NCBI RefSeq assembly: GCF_963678635.1
Contig: NC_087069.1
Span: 55,430,709 to 55,494,708 of the forward strand
From: Symsagittifera roscoffensis
Lineage: Eukaryota; Xenacoelomorpha; Acoela; Convolutidae
Length of the DNA: 64,000 bases
Direction: 5' to 3'
Shown here: positions 11,985-23,988 of the stretch, one piece after another
Layout: every line of letters begins with the position of its first letter
Numbering within the stretch: position 1 is the stretch's first letter
Notes under the pieces: generated by a model
Told to the model about the DNA's origin: nothing
Database searches by the model: none
The model's input: the letters and a program-made list of their open reading frames with translations, nothing else
Translations under genes and position numbers: made by a program

Positions 11985-13084
11985 CATACATACATACATA
12001 CATACATACATACATACATACATACATACATACATACATACATACATACATACATACATACATACATACATACATACATACATACATACATACATACATA
12101 CATACATACATACATACATACATACATACATACATACATACATACATACATACATACATACATACATACATACATACATACATACATACATACATACATA
12201 CATACATACATACATACATACATACATACATACATACATACATACATACATACATACATACATACATACATACATACATACATACATACATACATACATA
12301 CATACATACATACATACATACATACATACATACATACATACATACATACATACATACATACATACATACATACATACATACATACATACATACATACATA
12401 CATACATACATACATACATACATACATACATACATACATACATACATACATACATACATACATACATACATACATACATACATACATACATACATACATA
12501 CATACATACATACATACATACATACATACATACATACATACATACATACATACATACATACATACATACATACATACATACATACATACATACATACATA
12601 CATACATACATACATACATACATACATACATACATACATACATACATACATACATACATACATACATACATACATACATACATACATACATACATACATA
12701 CATACATACATACATACATACATACATACATACATACATACATACATACATACATACATACATACATACATACATACATACATACATACATACATACATA
12801 CATACATACATACATACATACATACATACATACATACATACATACATACATACATACATACATACATACATACATACATACATACATACATACATACATA
12901 CATACATACATACATACATACATACATACATACATACATACATACATACATACATACATACATACATACATACATACATACATACATACATACATACATA
13001 CATACATACATACATACATACATACATACATACATACATACATACATACATACATACATACATACATACATACATACATACATA
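11501..13084. repeat. (CATA)n microsatellite, ~396 units
   Basis: Uninterrupted CATA repeats for 1,584 bases with a single substitution seen (C to T at 11981). The motif has no stop codon in any frame, which produces long spurious HTYI and MYVC reading frames on both strands. These are not genes. Confidence 0.98.
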
Positions 13085-13170
13085 CACGTTCTACCCATGA
13101 TTCGACTCATCATTCGACCCATTTTGGGCCCATGATCCGACTTTGATCGACTTTAGCCTTCGTTTGGCCG

Positions 13171-13415
13171 TGTGATATCCTACGAGGTATCTTGTTGGAA
13201 AACAAAAATATAATTCCGAAGAATTAAATTGGTTCTTGAATAAATAGTTTCCTCTTTTGAGAACTGCTAAGATCTGCATCGATTCATGTTAGTCTGATCT
13301 CTCAGCGGTGTACCGAAGGTCTTAGATACCGTGACCTTGGACAATGGTAGAATATAAATAGAATTGCTCACTGAAGGTTACAATAAATTACTTCTATTGC
13401 AGTAGCAGTATCACA
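13171..13415 (-). repeat. LTR (3' LTR in element orientation)
   Basis: Matches 18195-18437 along its length, sharing AGATCTGCATCGATTCATGT and CGGTGTACCGAAGGTCTTAG. Ends are TGTGATA and TATCACA. The adjacent internal A-rich stretch on the minus strand (complement of about 13416-13436) could be the polypurine tract. Confidence 0.92.
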
Positions 13416-13886
13416 CACAATTTTTTTCTATAATGTAGGAGTAACTTATAATAAAAATAGGAGTTTTTAATCTCAGTTTAAAAGTTTGATAAAAATTTTT
13501 CAAATTTCACAGATTTTCAGTTTGATTCTTTCATTTTCATCCAATTCTATTCTCCAGCTAAGGTTCCAATCTACTCCTTCGTCTAAGGAGGCGTAACCGA
13601 ATTTTTGTCTAAATAGATCTCTTTCTAAGAGCCCCGATCTCGTTTCTATCGGTCTGTCGCTTCGCGTTTTGAAATGTGTTAATCGTCTTCTGTATTCATG
13701 CAGAGCAATCTTTGGGAGTGCTCCTTCGGATAGTTTTTCCCCCGAAATTTCTTTGATGGAATGCTTAAACAGGTCACCAAAATGTTGGGAATCTTTGCTC
13801 TTTGTTTGACGTCAGCTTCTTCCAACTCCGGTGTCTTCTATGCTGGAGTCGTCTGATGCACCCGTTGGAGGATCTAATCTTTCATC

Positions 13887-14802
13887 TCATTCGCCCACGG
13901 ATTGATTTTTTCCTCTCAGTTCATCGGCCACCTTCTTTACTCCCCTTTTATGCACTTGGTCTCCCAGGGTTTCCCATTTTGTCGGCGCAAGATTTCGATT
14001 ATGGAATTTGTCCATGATATCTTCGGGTTTGCTGGACATACCCTTTTTCTTTAGTTTGCCCTTCTGTTGTTTTCTGTGCGTTGAACTCAATTATGTGTCC
14101 TTGTTTGTATTTTCTGCAACTGATTGACTGTTTATCGTTGCCAGCTTTTTTTCCGTGTCTTTTCCTTTTTTTTGTTTCTTCTCGGTTTTTTTCAAAGCGA
14201 TCTTTTTATGAGCTTTTGGTCCGCTTGACGATCGCGGTCCCTTCTTGTCTGACTTAGCTCTCTTGATGGCCAAGTTCAGGTCCCCCCAGTTTCTGTAGCT
14301 CTGAGGTTACGATGGGGTGGGGCGCTGTTGACAACGTTCTATTTGGAATGGCAAGTCGGCCTGCTGCGCATGTCGTTGCAGTTCTTCATCTGAGTCACTC
14401 TCCTCCAGTCTTTCCGTTGAGCTGATTTTTTGAGGTTTTTTTCCGTGGCTCTGCAGATGGGCTCTTACTCGAACCTTGTATTGGTTTTGGTTGAAGGCTG
14501 ATTTTTGCTTCTGCGATGTCTGACTTTCGGTATATGTATCCTGCGGAAGTTTTCACTGTCGACCCTGTTTCGGACGTTATTTTTTCTTTTAGCGGTTTCG
14601 TGAATGCCTGGCCAATTTTTTTTAGATTGTCTTTGGTGAATTTGTGGTCTCTTCCTCCTATCTTCAATGAATCACTTCTCCCATGAGTAGATCTTTTCTT
14701 TCCTGAGTTCAGGATTGGACTGCCCGCTGCATCATCAGTTCGGCGATTGTCATTTTTCGCGGCGTCTCTGCGTTCTTCGTTCCACCGGGCGTTCACTTCC
14801 AA
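13887..14802 (-). pseudogene. Gypsy-element pol C-terminal tail relic
   Basis: Minus-strand open stretches at 14395-14802, 14091-14273 and 13887-14090 are highly charged (K/R/E/S/T rich) and follow directly from the integrase relic at 14750-15388. Broken by frameshifts and stops. They fit the basic, poorly conserved C-terminus of an integrase or a small accessory reading frame; no specific domain is recognised. Confidence 0.5.
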
Positions 14803-15680
14803 CTGTTCTTTGAGTGATTTTGCTCTTTGGCGATCCCGTGCTGTGTTCAGTTGTTACTTGTACATCGGACTCGTGTCTCTGCTGAGTTCCCCCTTTTTCT
14901 CGATTTTTATGTTCACCCTGGATTGGTAGATCTTCCTTCTGAGTTGCGAAGCTGTCAACGCTTTTTCGTTCCAGCTGTTGTTTGTCTAAATAGTCAGGTT
15001 TGGTTATAAATTTGTAACGTATTATTTTATATTCATTTTTCGAGAGTCTTCCGAAATGTTGCTGAAAAGGAGAAACTTGAATGATTTTCTGTTTATTGCA
15101 CCGTAGATCACAAAATATTGTGCTGAGACAGAATTTGATTGAACGTTTGTTTTCTTCTAATATTATCACCCCCAGTCTTTTCTTTTTTGTTTGGATGGTT
15201 CCTTCAACTAGTCCGCAACTCTTTTGTTCTATGTTATTTTCAATGCAAAATTTTCTAAGTGTTTTCCCTTGAAGCCCGAAAATTGGTCTGAACGAATTGA
15301 TTCCGGGATGCCGTGTGTAACAATGTGAGTTCGCAAACATTTCACGTACACTTTCTGCTTGTCGATTTTTTTCAATTTGGAGAATCAAATTATAGCTACC
15401 AGCAAGTAGATTTTTTCCATTTTGATTTTCTATCGGCCCCGCATAATCTAACTGTATTTCCTGACCCGGCTGCGTAAGTTGTGGTAGTGGTTTGGATGCA
15501 TTTTTAGGAATAAACTATTTTGCGTTCTTATTATATCTGGTACAACTGCGGCTTTCGTCCGTGAGGTTTACTATGTCTTTGTGCATATGAGGTCACCACA
15601 GGTATCGTGAAACTCCCAGCATAGCTTCCTGTCTCGGGTGTCCACGATGTATTCGCTTCAGTACTGCCTGTCGCAGTTAT
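14750..15680 (-). pseudogene. Gypsy-element integrase relic
   Basis: On the minus strand the zinc-binding region is visible near 15665-15530, with IHRGHP and then RYLW and HMHKDI. The family's WWP motif is interrupted by a stop and the expected final CxxC is missing its last cysteine. The core follows: LDYAGP near 15450 carries the first catalytic Asp, and GLVEGTIQTKK near 15210 carries the catalytic Glu with a changed neighbour. The frame shifts around the second Asp. HFGRL near 15060 matches the usual post-core segment. All are relics in different frames, so no functional protein can be made. Confidence 0.85.
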
Positions 15681-16829
15681 ACTGGTACGGCCAGTCGGTT
15701 GTACACCAGAATACAGTCGTCTTGCACCGCTATCTGTGTCCACAAAGGATTGTTATTGGATCCCATTAGTTCGAAGCCCTGTTTGTCTCCTCGTTCTACC
15801 ACCCGTCTGAGCCAATCCATTCAGGTATTTTCCGACGTTAGCTCAGCGAGGAGGTTCTTATCAAATAGCTTCGATAGATTATCCAGTGTGTCACCTCTTG
15901 GCTGCTGTGGCAGCTCCTGGCATTCTCGTGTGCTATGTTTACTTCGTCGGGGTGGTTCAATTGTACAGGTCTCTGGTTCGTCTTCTTTATCTTCTGTGGT
16001 CGTAAGATCAACTTCGATCACCTGTACATTTGCGTTTGTTTTGGCTGTGCTGGCGACATGCTGATGGACGCTTGTGAATTTTCCTCTGTCGCTGCTTCCA
16101 GTTCACGGATGCTGCTTGGCGGTGTACTTGATCCCCCAAACTAGTTGCAAATAGGATAGTAGTCTACTGTCAGCTTTTTTTCGCTGCTCTTCCGACAATT
16201 GCCACTTCATTCGGGACTGGTGTCGCGTCTCACTTTCTGAGCTGCCTCTGTTTCTTTGGCTCCCTCTAATGAATTTTATCGTTCTCTTTAGCGTCTCTGT
16301 GACCTCTTCCTCCCCAGACATATCGTTCGTATATTTTCATGGAACGATTCCACCGCGGGTTCATTCTGCCCTCCTCCCTGTCTGCACTTTTCCATTGTTC
16401 ATGTGTTGAGTTTGACCACCAATCGCATGATTGTTTTGTGTACTTTCTCTCGTCCAATTCTTTAGATAAAATCGTCTCTGTTTTTTTTTCTGAAAATTGG
16501 ATTGTTTTTGCAGTATTGCCTCTCGGCTGTTTGCAGGGTTGAAAATGAAAGAAAATGTTTGATTTCGTTGGAGAGCTGCTGTTTAGCTGTTTGGACGGCC
16601 GCGAAAACTGATTTAGGTCGTTCCGGTCGAGCTTTTTTTGTTTTTGACCATTTTTGTTGCCATAACAACCCCGAGGGTATGAGTTATTTTCTACGTTTCT
16701 TCTAAAATAATCTAGAATGTTTTCGTTCTGCTTTGGACAATTGTTTTCTAGCCTAATGTTCATGCAGTCTAAAGTTTTGTGAAAGGATTAAATTGTTGCC
16801 ACTACAAAGTTTTCGTCTTATTCGAATTC
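15681..16829 (-). pseudogene. Gypsy-element linker between RNase H and integrase, degraded
   Basis: Minus-strand open stretches (16266-16763, 15821-16021) are rich in K, N, E and Q and link the two recognisable domains. They are in several frames with stops. No conserved motif is seen; the position fits the variable pol linker. Confidence 0.5.
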
Positions 16830-17240
16830 GGGCCATAGATCATCATACGGGTCACGCAAAAAACAATCGACAATCCCGATGTCCTTACCTGGAATATGAA
16901 TTATTTTGAATTGATAGGGCAATAATCTTTTGACCCACCGGGTCAACTGGGATTGATACGTTTTGTTTGTTTTTTTTCCCATCCAGGGCTGATGTTAGGC
17001 CTTTATGATCCGTTGCAATGGTAAATTTGTTTCCGATTAGTTAATGTTTGTACCTTTCAACTGCCCAAACATTGCAAGTAGCTAAATCGTTTGTAGAGTA
17101 ATTTTTTCTTGTACATGTAGGTACCTGGATGCGAACAAGATTGGAGCCCACGCTCCATTGTCTAATTTTTTTTCTCAAGGGTGGCCACTATGAGGTTACA
17201 TTCCTTTTCCGACTTGTCCGAATTCTCCATTATGTTACTT
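16830..17240 (-). pseudogene. Gypsy-element RNase H relic
   Basis: The minus strand encodes SEKEC then VWAVERYKH, an in-frame stop, FTIATDHKGLTSAL, a frameshift in the A-rich run near 16975, then LTRWVKRLLPYQFKIIHIPG and DCFLRDP. This order (start of RNase H, TDHKGL with catalytic Asp, RW.L.L..Y.F.I...PG.) is diagnostic of Ty3/gypsy pol. No YxDD-type polymerase motif precedes it, because the gag relic abuts here. Confidence 0.85.
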
Positions 17241-17273
17241 ACTTGCTGTGATCTGCGCATTTTCGGGAAACGG

Positions 17274-18193
17274 TTAGGTTTCCGGCAGTTCTTGCAGGTT
17301 TTCCCCATTGCCGGACAAGATTTCAAAACCCCTGGTCAAATGCACGTCCATATCTAGTGGCTCTTGCTTGCTTTTCTCACCTGAATTGTAATTAGTACTC
17401 GTCCCTGCAACTGTTGCTGCATTCGTCTTTTGAAATGCCATTGTGGCCAATTTACTATGTTCGAATTTTATGGCTCTTTTGAGGACTTCCTCGGGCGCAA
17501 TTGTTTCAAAAATTAGGGTGTCTTGTAAAGCCATCGTTTTCATCTTAGATATTAACAAGTCGCGAACGATTCCGTCCCCTAAAGTTCCCAACTCCGATAT
17601 TGCCACTTGAGCAGTTAGCGCAGCGTTGAATTCCTCTAGCGTCTCGCCTTTTCCTGCATTTTTGATAAGAGTTTGTACCTTATTACGCAGAGTTTGCTAC
17701 GCATTTCACGTTCTGCAATGAAATTGATACACGTTCAGCGATTTCCTTGAAGGAAATTTTAGATATTTCTACATGAGGGTTTTTTGTAAGAACCTCTTCA
17801 TCCCTTTCGTTCCGAGGGATAGGAATAGTCTTGATACAAGCTTCTTTTCTAATAGTGAAAGTTTTGGACAACCCTTGGCTCACGTGCTCTTCTCTCTTCG
17901 TTCTCAAGTGTCACTCGGTCTCTTGCTAATTTGTCTGAGATCTTTGACTGTTCTCGCAGTTGCGTCTTCTCCATCTCGTGGTATTTCTGGTCTTGATGGT
18001 AGTTCTTCCAGTATTTTTTTTGGTCCTCTAGCATAATCTCTGGGTTAACGTTTTCCTTTACCGTGATTGCCATTAGAAGTTGCACTAACCAGATTTTTAA
18101 TTGCCACGGTGGGTCCAAATTCGCTGAAGACCAAAATACTGGTACTTCCATATTAGTGCGATTGTCCTGAACTGAGAATTCTGCTGGCTGCAC
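17274..18193 (-). pseudogene. Gypsy-element gag relic
   Basis: Minus-strand open stretches 17849-18193, 17683-17907 and 17274-17606 in different frames. The last carries LGDGIVRDLLISKM followed by EEVLKRAIKFE, which resembles the gag capsid C-terminal segment of invertebrate gypsy elements (an L.DR.V.G motif and an AI..E motif). It starts just inside the 5' LTR. No zinc knuckle is preserved. Confidence 0.7.
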
Positions 18194-18194
18194 A

Positions 18195-18437
18195 TGTGAT
18201 ATCCTACCAGGGTGTGTTGAAAAACTGAAATTTAATTCCGAAGAACTAAATTGTTTCTTGAATAAATAGTTTTCTCTTTTGAGAAGTGCTTAGATCTGCA
18301 TCGATTCATGTTAGACTGATCTCTCAGCGGTGTACCGAAGGTCTTAGTTACCGTGACCTTGGACAATGGTGAAATATAAACAGAATAGTTCACTGAAGGT
18401 TCCATCAAATTTCTGCTATAGCAGTAGCAGTATCACA
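18195..18437 (-). repeat. LTR (5' LTR in element orientation)
   Basis: Partner of 13171-13415 with the same TGTGATA/TATCACA ends and the shared CGGTGTACCGAAGGTCTTAG block. Internal sequence starts directly at 18194 on the minus strand; I could not assign a primer tRNA. Confidence 0.92.
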
Positions 18438-20209
18438 GACCGTCCTAATTAGAGACGAGTTTGTGATGTTGTTCGACCGTTTCGGTCCAATCATGAGTCT
18501 AACACCTCAGCCCGGGTTTGAAAGTTTTGAACAATCTGTGACGGTTGGGTTTGATGCATTTCAGCGACAACATGCATAGAACCCAAACGACTACCAAAGT
18601 ATCCGAGCATCGCATTGTTTCATATTATATTGTCGGAGAGGGAGGGTTGTTGGGTTATTATCATCATCCCGAGTTGACTTCGCATTGTAGTCTATCACCC
18701 TGCTGAGACTGTACTGCTCATGAATGATGGATAAAAGGACGCTGGTCAGGGACTGAAACAGCGATCGCTATCTCTGCGACCACAATCCGGGCTGGCGTTG
18801 AAGGTTCGTCATTATTTATTACGTGGCTATTCTATCGTCCCCAACAAATACAAACTTTAATTTTCCCGTGTAATGCTTGTTGTTACAAAGCTGTATAAAA
18901 AAATTGTTTGCAGCAGGGTTATTGGGCTAACAATAGTACCACGTGAACAAAAGTGGAAAAAAACAGGCTCTTTACTTTTCACCCACTTTTAAATCTCATT
19001 TTTAACGCTGTTAAAGTGCATTAGAATTTGGCATGTTGAACAAACTAACTGTTGTAATTTTTGTCGCTAAAAGTGTTCGCAGATTTTATGTGCCTCAAAA
19101 TAACCTCCACGTGTTCTCTGGAGAGAAATTCTCCGCGGGGCTCCCTAACTGCACAAATCTGTGGGTGAGTTGTAGCCTCTGTTTTTGGGTCAGATTCCAA
19201 CGGTTTACGGTGTCTTTGATTTCTTCGTAGGCTGCCGTAACTGGGCCCTCTGACGAGTTTTCAGTCGATTGAGAATCATCCTGAACTGAAACACAAACTG
19301 AATCATCTTCAACAACAAATTTTTTTAAAGTTTTTTTTAAATGCATCGCGAATATCAACCCCCGGGCTGAGTTAACAGGAAACATCATCGCTGATTCAGA
19401 GATATCTCAGTTTTGTAGAAAAATTTGTGGCTAATTCAGGCATATCCCAGTTTTATGAAATTTCTAGCGATAGTTCAGGGTTAATTCATGGCTATTACTC
19501 GCAGCGATAATCATGGACAATTTCGCCATGAAAAATCCATGTATCAGCATTAAATAAATTTAAAAACTTTGAATTGATTTCAAAGTTTTGTTACAAATCG
19601 TTACAATGGTAAAAATCGTTAATTTGGTCTTAAAATGAAACACTTGTTAAAACCAACTACTGAAAAAACCTTAAAATGCAGTTTGCTTGGCGAAAAAAAG
19701 AAAATGTGTTAGCTTTGGTAGTTAAAAAGCTTGCGCAACTGAACACTATAAAGCTAGAGAGAATTTAGAAATCATTATTTTTGGTAAGTTAAAAAAATGG
19801 AAGTTAAACTATAAACCAAATGTTTCACTCCCATTCATTGTTATCGGTTAAACAATTTGGTGTTTAAGGATCTGCCGTTCGACAAAGAACCAGTTAGAAA
19901 AAATGTTGCGCTGAGGGAGAAAAACGAGCGATTCGAGACGGTTTTCTTGAAGGCTTTGATTACTCAGGTCTCAAAGATTTCAAAGAAAATATTAGAAACC
20001 TAATTCTGAAAGGTCGAAAAGCTCAGTATCGGTCTCCACAAGTGAAAAACGTTTCTCATAAAAAAGTTTTTTTTTAAAGTGTTCGATCTCGAGTAGTTAT
20101 TAAATTCATGTGCGAGTTTGACGCGATAAAGTTTCGGAACTTTGTGCAAATGAACTCGGATCTTCTGTTGAAAGGTACGAAAATACGAACAACAGACAAT
20201 GTTACACAA
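18438..20209. other. Spacer with no recognised gene
   Basis: AT-rich. A 97-codon open frame on the minus strand (19095-19388) is unrecognised and shows no splice or codon signal I trust. Short direct repeats based on GCTGATTCAG...ATATCTCAG occur near 19390-19470. Confidence 0.4.
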
Positions 20210-20840
20210 GAACGAGTGTCGGTTGGGGAATCGTACCCAATTTGTGAACCAGTTTGTGAGCTGGAGTAAAAAACTAGCATCTAGAAACTTCAGGATCATT
20301 GATACATTATTTAAAAATTAACTTGACTTTTCTGATGTTTGTAATTTTCCTATAAAATGACTGAAATTCTCTCGAAGTTTTTCATGGCTAGTCAAGAATT
20401 TTCCAGGAATGAGATACCCTCAGTTCGTAAGTCTTCAGATTTTTTCAGTGAAGTGAAAAACCATTGTTTTCTAAAGTTTTTTTGGCTTTTCTCGAAAAGT
20501 GGCCTATCAAATCTGCAAGGCCCAATTTTTTCCAACTATAACTAATGGTCCTCGTAAAAGTCACATGTTTCTTTTTTGACTGTTTTTTTGGATGTTTTTA
20601 CACTCTCTCGAAAACAATTATCTCGAATCTAAGATTATAACTTTAACTAAAAATATAGGTTGTAGGGAGTTCCCTGCATAAACGGTTATGCCGAAAATTT
20701 TTTGCAAAAAAAGTTATGAATCTCAAAATTTGTTTTTTGACTTTTGACCCTTTTTTACAATCATTCGTTTCTCGCAAACAGCGCTCTCAAATTTGATGTT
20801 TTGATTTCAACCGCAAGAATAGAAAGTGAGGAGCGTAACT
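20210..20840. repeat. Segment duplicated at 24170-24735
   Basis: Shared landmarks in the same order are GAGCTGGAGTAAAAA with CTAGAAACTTCA, GGAATGAGATAC, TCTCGAAAACAA followed by TATCTCGAATCTAAGATT, and CAACCG.GAATAGAAAGTGAG. The second copy lies inside the Polinton relic while this one is outside it, so the family is dispersed. Confidence 0.75.
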
Positions 20841-21900
20841 CTAAGCGATTTTGCTTAAGTTTTTGATCTTTTTTGAGTTTAAAATTTTTTTTTTGGTTTT
20901 TCTGGAAAATTGCTCTTCCAAAGCTAAAATTTAGGTTTCAATGGAAGAAATGGCTTGTATATGCTCCACAGCATGAGCAGCATATCCCAAATTTTTGTAC
21001 ATGGAAAGTGATGACACTCAGAAAAATCAAAGTTTTGGTTTTCTGAAGGCTTTTCAAATTTTTGAATTTTCGTCTAGAATTAGTCTGAAAATTTAGTTGG
21101 AATAGAGAGACAGTGTGTTAATTAGTCCAAATTTTTATGCTCGAAATTTTATGAACTGAAATGTCGAAATTCTAATTTTTTAAATATTTTTCGGCTTCTC
21201 TCGAAAAGTATGCTTTTCTCATATCTGAGTTTTTGATTTCAATCAAATGAACTGGTTGTGAGAAGCTCTTCTGCATAAACTTCTACGCTCAAGTTTTTCT
21301 TTCATGCAAAAACTTTGGACCTCAAAAAAAATAAATGTTTTCGACTTTTGACAAATTAAACTTTTTGATTTGTCTCGAAAACTACCATCCCAAAGAGAGA
21401 TTTTGGCTTCAGTAAAAACTGCATATTGTGATTAGTTTCACGGCCTGGGTGGCTCAGCCCAAATCTATGGATTTGAAATCAATCGAAAAAAGGTTGTGAG
21501 CAGATCCCCTGCTCCCCTCTACACAAAAAATCATGGACCTCTGAAAAGCCAATTATTTGGTTTTTTGACCGTTTTTTGATCGTTTTTGACTTTCATCGAT
21601 AACTAACATCCTAAATATCTAGTTTTGAAGTCAATTGAAAATTTAGGTTGTGAAGAGTTTTCCTGTATAAGCGGCGACTTCAAATTTTCTAACAACAAAA
21701 TGTTATGGCCCGATGTATTGATTTTTTGGCCGTTTCTTGAATTTTTCTGACTCTTATCGAAAACTAGACAACCGAATCTGATATCAAGAATTTAGTCGTT
21801 GCATCAGATTGTGGGAAGCCTCCGTACATAAATGGCGATCCCTTAATGTTTATACGAAAAATTTTATTAATTCTCAAAATTTTCATTCTTATTTTATTCG
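20590..21900. repeat. Degenerate ~160-bp tandem repeat, about 8 units
   Basis: Units open with TCTCGAAAACNA-like sequence near 20612, 20771, 20900, 21068, 21197, 21371, 21595 and 21757. Each then carries a TTTTGATTTCAA segment, a GGTTGTGAGGAG-like segment, GCATAAACGGC and a GACTTTTGACC stretch. Spacing varies from 129 to 224 bases. Strong divergence makes this an old array. Confidence 0.6.
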
Positions 21901-23264
21901 AGAAACAACTAGGCGTTTGGGTGAAGCCCAATTTTGAACTTTGTGATAAACTATTTCACGCCGCATCAGCACAACAAGACCTAAAATTATTAAACTGGTA
22001 CCTCCAGCTTTAGCTGTGTCCCTAGTTTAGTATGAACTTTGTCCAATTTGGAGTTCCGAGCGTGAATGAAAAGATCCGAAAACCCAAGAGATTTTGTTCG
22101 ACTATAGTTTTTGTTCGACCTAAATTGCGACAAAAAACGGACCTCAATCGATTCTTCCGATCAATTAATGAGTCGAACATCATAGCCCTGGGGGGTGGGC
22201 TCAAGTTACCTGATGCATTTGAGTGTGCAGTGTCTGCAGTGTTGTGATTGGCCTCCTCCTCCTCCTCCCATAAGGAGCGGAAAGCTATAAGATTATTAGC
22301 TTGTGAAGTGATGTCTGTTGTTTGCTTCCACTGAGGCGCACTCTGTTCACATGCTTGGTTCGCAGCCGAGGAGCCGAAAGCTCCCCTTTCTAGAAAACAC
22401 GCGGCCAAACACTCTCATGTTCGGCTCTTTTCCAGTTTCCCACCCCCTCGTAAAATTAGAAAATTAAGCTGATCAAAGATTGTTCACACGGGATTTTGCA
22501 TGTAAGAATGTTGTATGAACTTGTTCACCTGTTCACGCTCACACTTTTTTATGCAGTTTATAAGGTCATTTTAAATTGATTTTATATATTTTATTTCTTA
22601 AAAATCAAAGGGGAACTGGAAAAGAGCCACATGTTCTGATTCAAACCAAGTTATTTGTTTTTGGCTCGCTTCGGCCGCAACCTCCAGTGTTTTTTCTCGC
22701 ATTTCAACGTTCAAAGTTTTTTCGTATAAGCCCCCCTCCAAAAAAGTATAGCCCTTTACCTGGCGGCTGCAACGATGAAAAAGTTTGCAATCATTTCTGC
22801 TAGCACAACTTCTGATCAGTTAAAGATAAGAATTACTGTTACAAGGACTTAAAATATTCTCAACAGACGCCTAAAAGCGTTATAGACGTTTAAAAAACGT
22901 ACATTTTACTAGCATCTGTTATGGGTACTATAAATTCACGTTTTGGCGCATTTTTCTCCATTTGTTTGATAATTTTTATTTAATTTTGCTTACAATTTTC
23001 GGAGAAATTTTTGTCTCAATTTTCGATAGTTGACATTTTGTTGCAGGTAACTTAGTTTCAAAATGGTCAAGTTTTTTTTTTAATTTTGAAGATTTGCGCA
23101 CGTGACTCCTTGCCTGGCTATTCGTTTCCGACAGGTTCGCTGTTACCCATCAGCCTCCCCCCCTCAATGGCAACATAATTTGGCTCTTTTTTCAATTCCT
23201 CGTTAAAGTTTTTCTGAAATTCAATTTATGAAAGACTAGTTAAAACGGATTATAATCTAAACTG
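21901..23264. other. Spacer with no recognised gene
   Basis: A 128-codon minus-strand open frame (22022-22408) has no recognisable domain. Near 22410-22440 and 22610-22640 there is a short inverted pair around GGCTCTTTTCCAGTT. Nothing else stands out. Confidence 0.4.
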
Positions 23265-23765
23265 AAATAAGACTGCTCGTATCAGGGTGAAGCCTTGAAT
23301 GTTCCGACGGCCGCTTAAAGTTTATAGAGGAGTAATAACAATAAAAACTTGAATGTAATAAAAAAAAATGAATTTTTTTTTCAAGTTTGTGATTTTTTGT
23401 GAAAACAGTCACCCCACTAGGCATATAAAGTACAAAAAGATAAATTTCGCTCCTTGTAACAAATCAATTATGGTAGAGAAGCTTCTTTAAACCAATTTGG
23501 AGAGGTTTCTAAGACTAATTAACTCTCCGCTTATGCAATAATACCGCGAATTTAATTGTTCCAAATTGACCAAGCAGTCTTTAAACCTCATTAATTATAC
23601 AAAAAAAAATCTCAGGTGATACATCTTTTCAATTGTAAGCTCAGGACAACAAACGTTTTTGAATGATACAAAAAATTCTGTCAAAATGGCTAGCTAAATA
23701 GTTGAAATTTCTCTGAAGAAAAAACACCCACCCAGAGCTCAAATAATCCGTAATTTTCGCAATTT
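23265..23765. mobile_element. Truncated copy of the foldback element at 47093-47976
   Basis: It shares AAGACTGCTCGTATCAGGG, TTCGCTCCTTGTAACAAAT, TTAACTCTCCGCTTA, GCTCAGGACAACAA and GTCAAAA(A)TGGCTA in order with 47440-47960. The left arm is absent. It ends immediately before the Polinton relic, which may have inserted next to or into it. Confidence 0.8.
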
Positions 23766-23781
23766 TGAAACTAATTGTGTT

Positions 23782-23988
23782 AGTAGTATTGTACTGTGTC
23801 CCAGAACCTAAAGAGAAGGGGGGTCCTTCCTAAGAGGGGGGTATTCCCGTAAAGCAAAATCCTAGGAAAGGGGTCCTTAATTTTCCCGAGGACCCTGATC
23901 CTAGGATTTTGTAAAACGAAAGAAATTTTCCACCAAAAAAGCAGAAGACCCTCTACTTAGGGTCTTGCTAAGCTTAGGTTAACAACAA
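23782..23988. repeat. Polinton left TIR
   Basis: Matches the complement of 32136-32329 with indels, from AGTAGTATTGTA to the GTTAACAACA block. Preceded by the target duplication TGTGTT. Confidence 0.85.

Larger units (their letters stand above)
13171..18437 (-). mobile_element. Degenerate Ty3/gypsy LTR retrotransposon
   Basis: Two ~244-bp LTRs (13171-13415 and 18195-18437) bound the element. Each begins TGTGATATCCTAC and ends in TATCACA. Flanking GGCCG (13166-13170) and GACCG (18438-18442) are a plausible 5-bp target duplication with one mismatch. Coding relics read on the minus strand in the order gag, RNase H, integrase, C-terminal tail, which is the Ty3/gypsy order. The gag relic ends within about 35 bases of the RNase H relic, so protease and the reverse transcriptase palm appear to be deleted. 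Frameshifts and stops show it is inactive. LTR divergence (visibly more than 10% with indels) indicates an old insertion. Confidence 0.9.

Noticed and set aside
11218-13135. Reading frames of more than 600 codons on both strands
   Set aside because: They are translations of (CATA)n and the N gap (repeating HTYI or MYVC). The motif simply lacks stop codons.
19095-19388. 97-codon minus-strand frame as a gene
   Set aside because: There is no recognised domain and no supporting splice or start context. It was left as spacer content.
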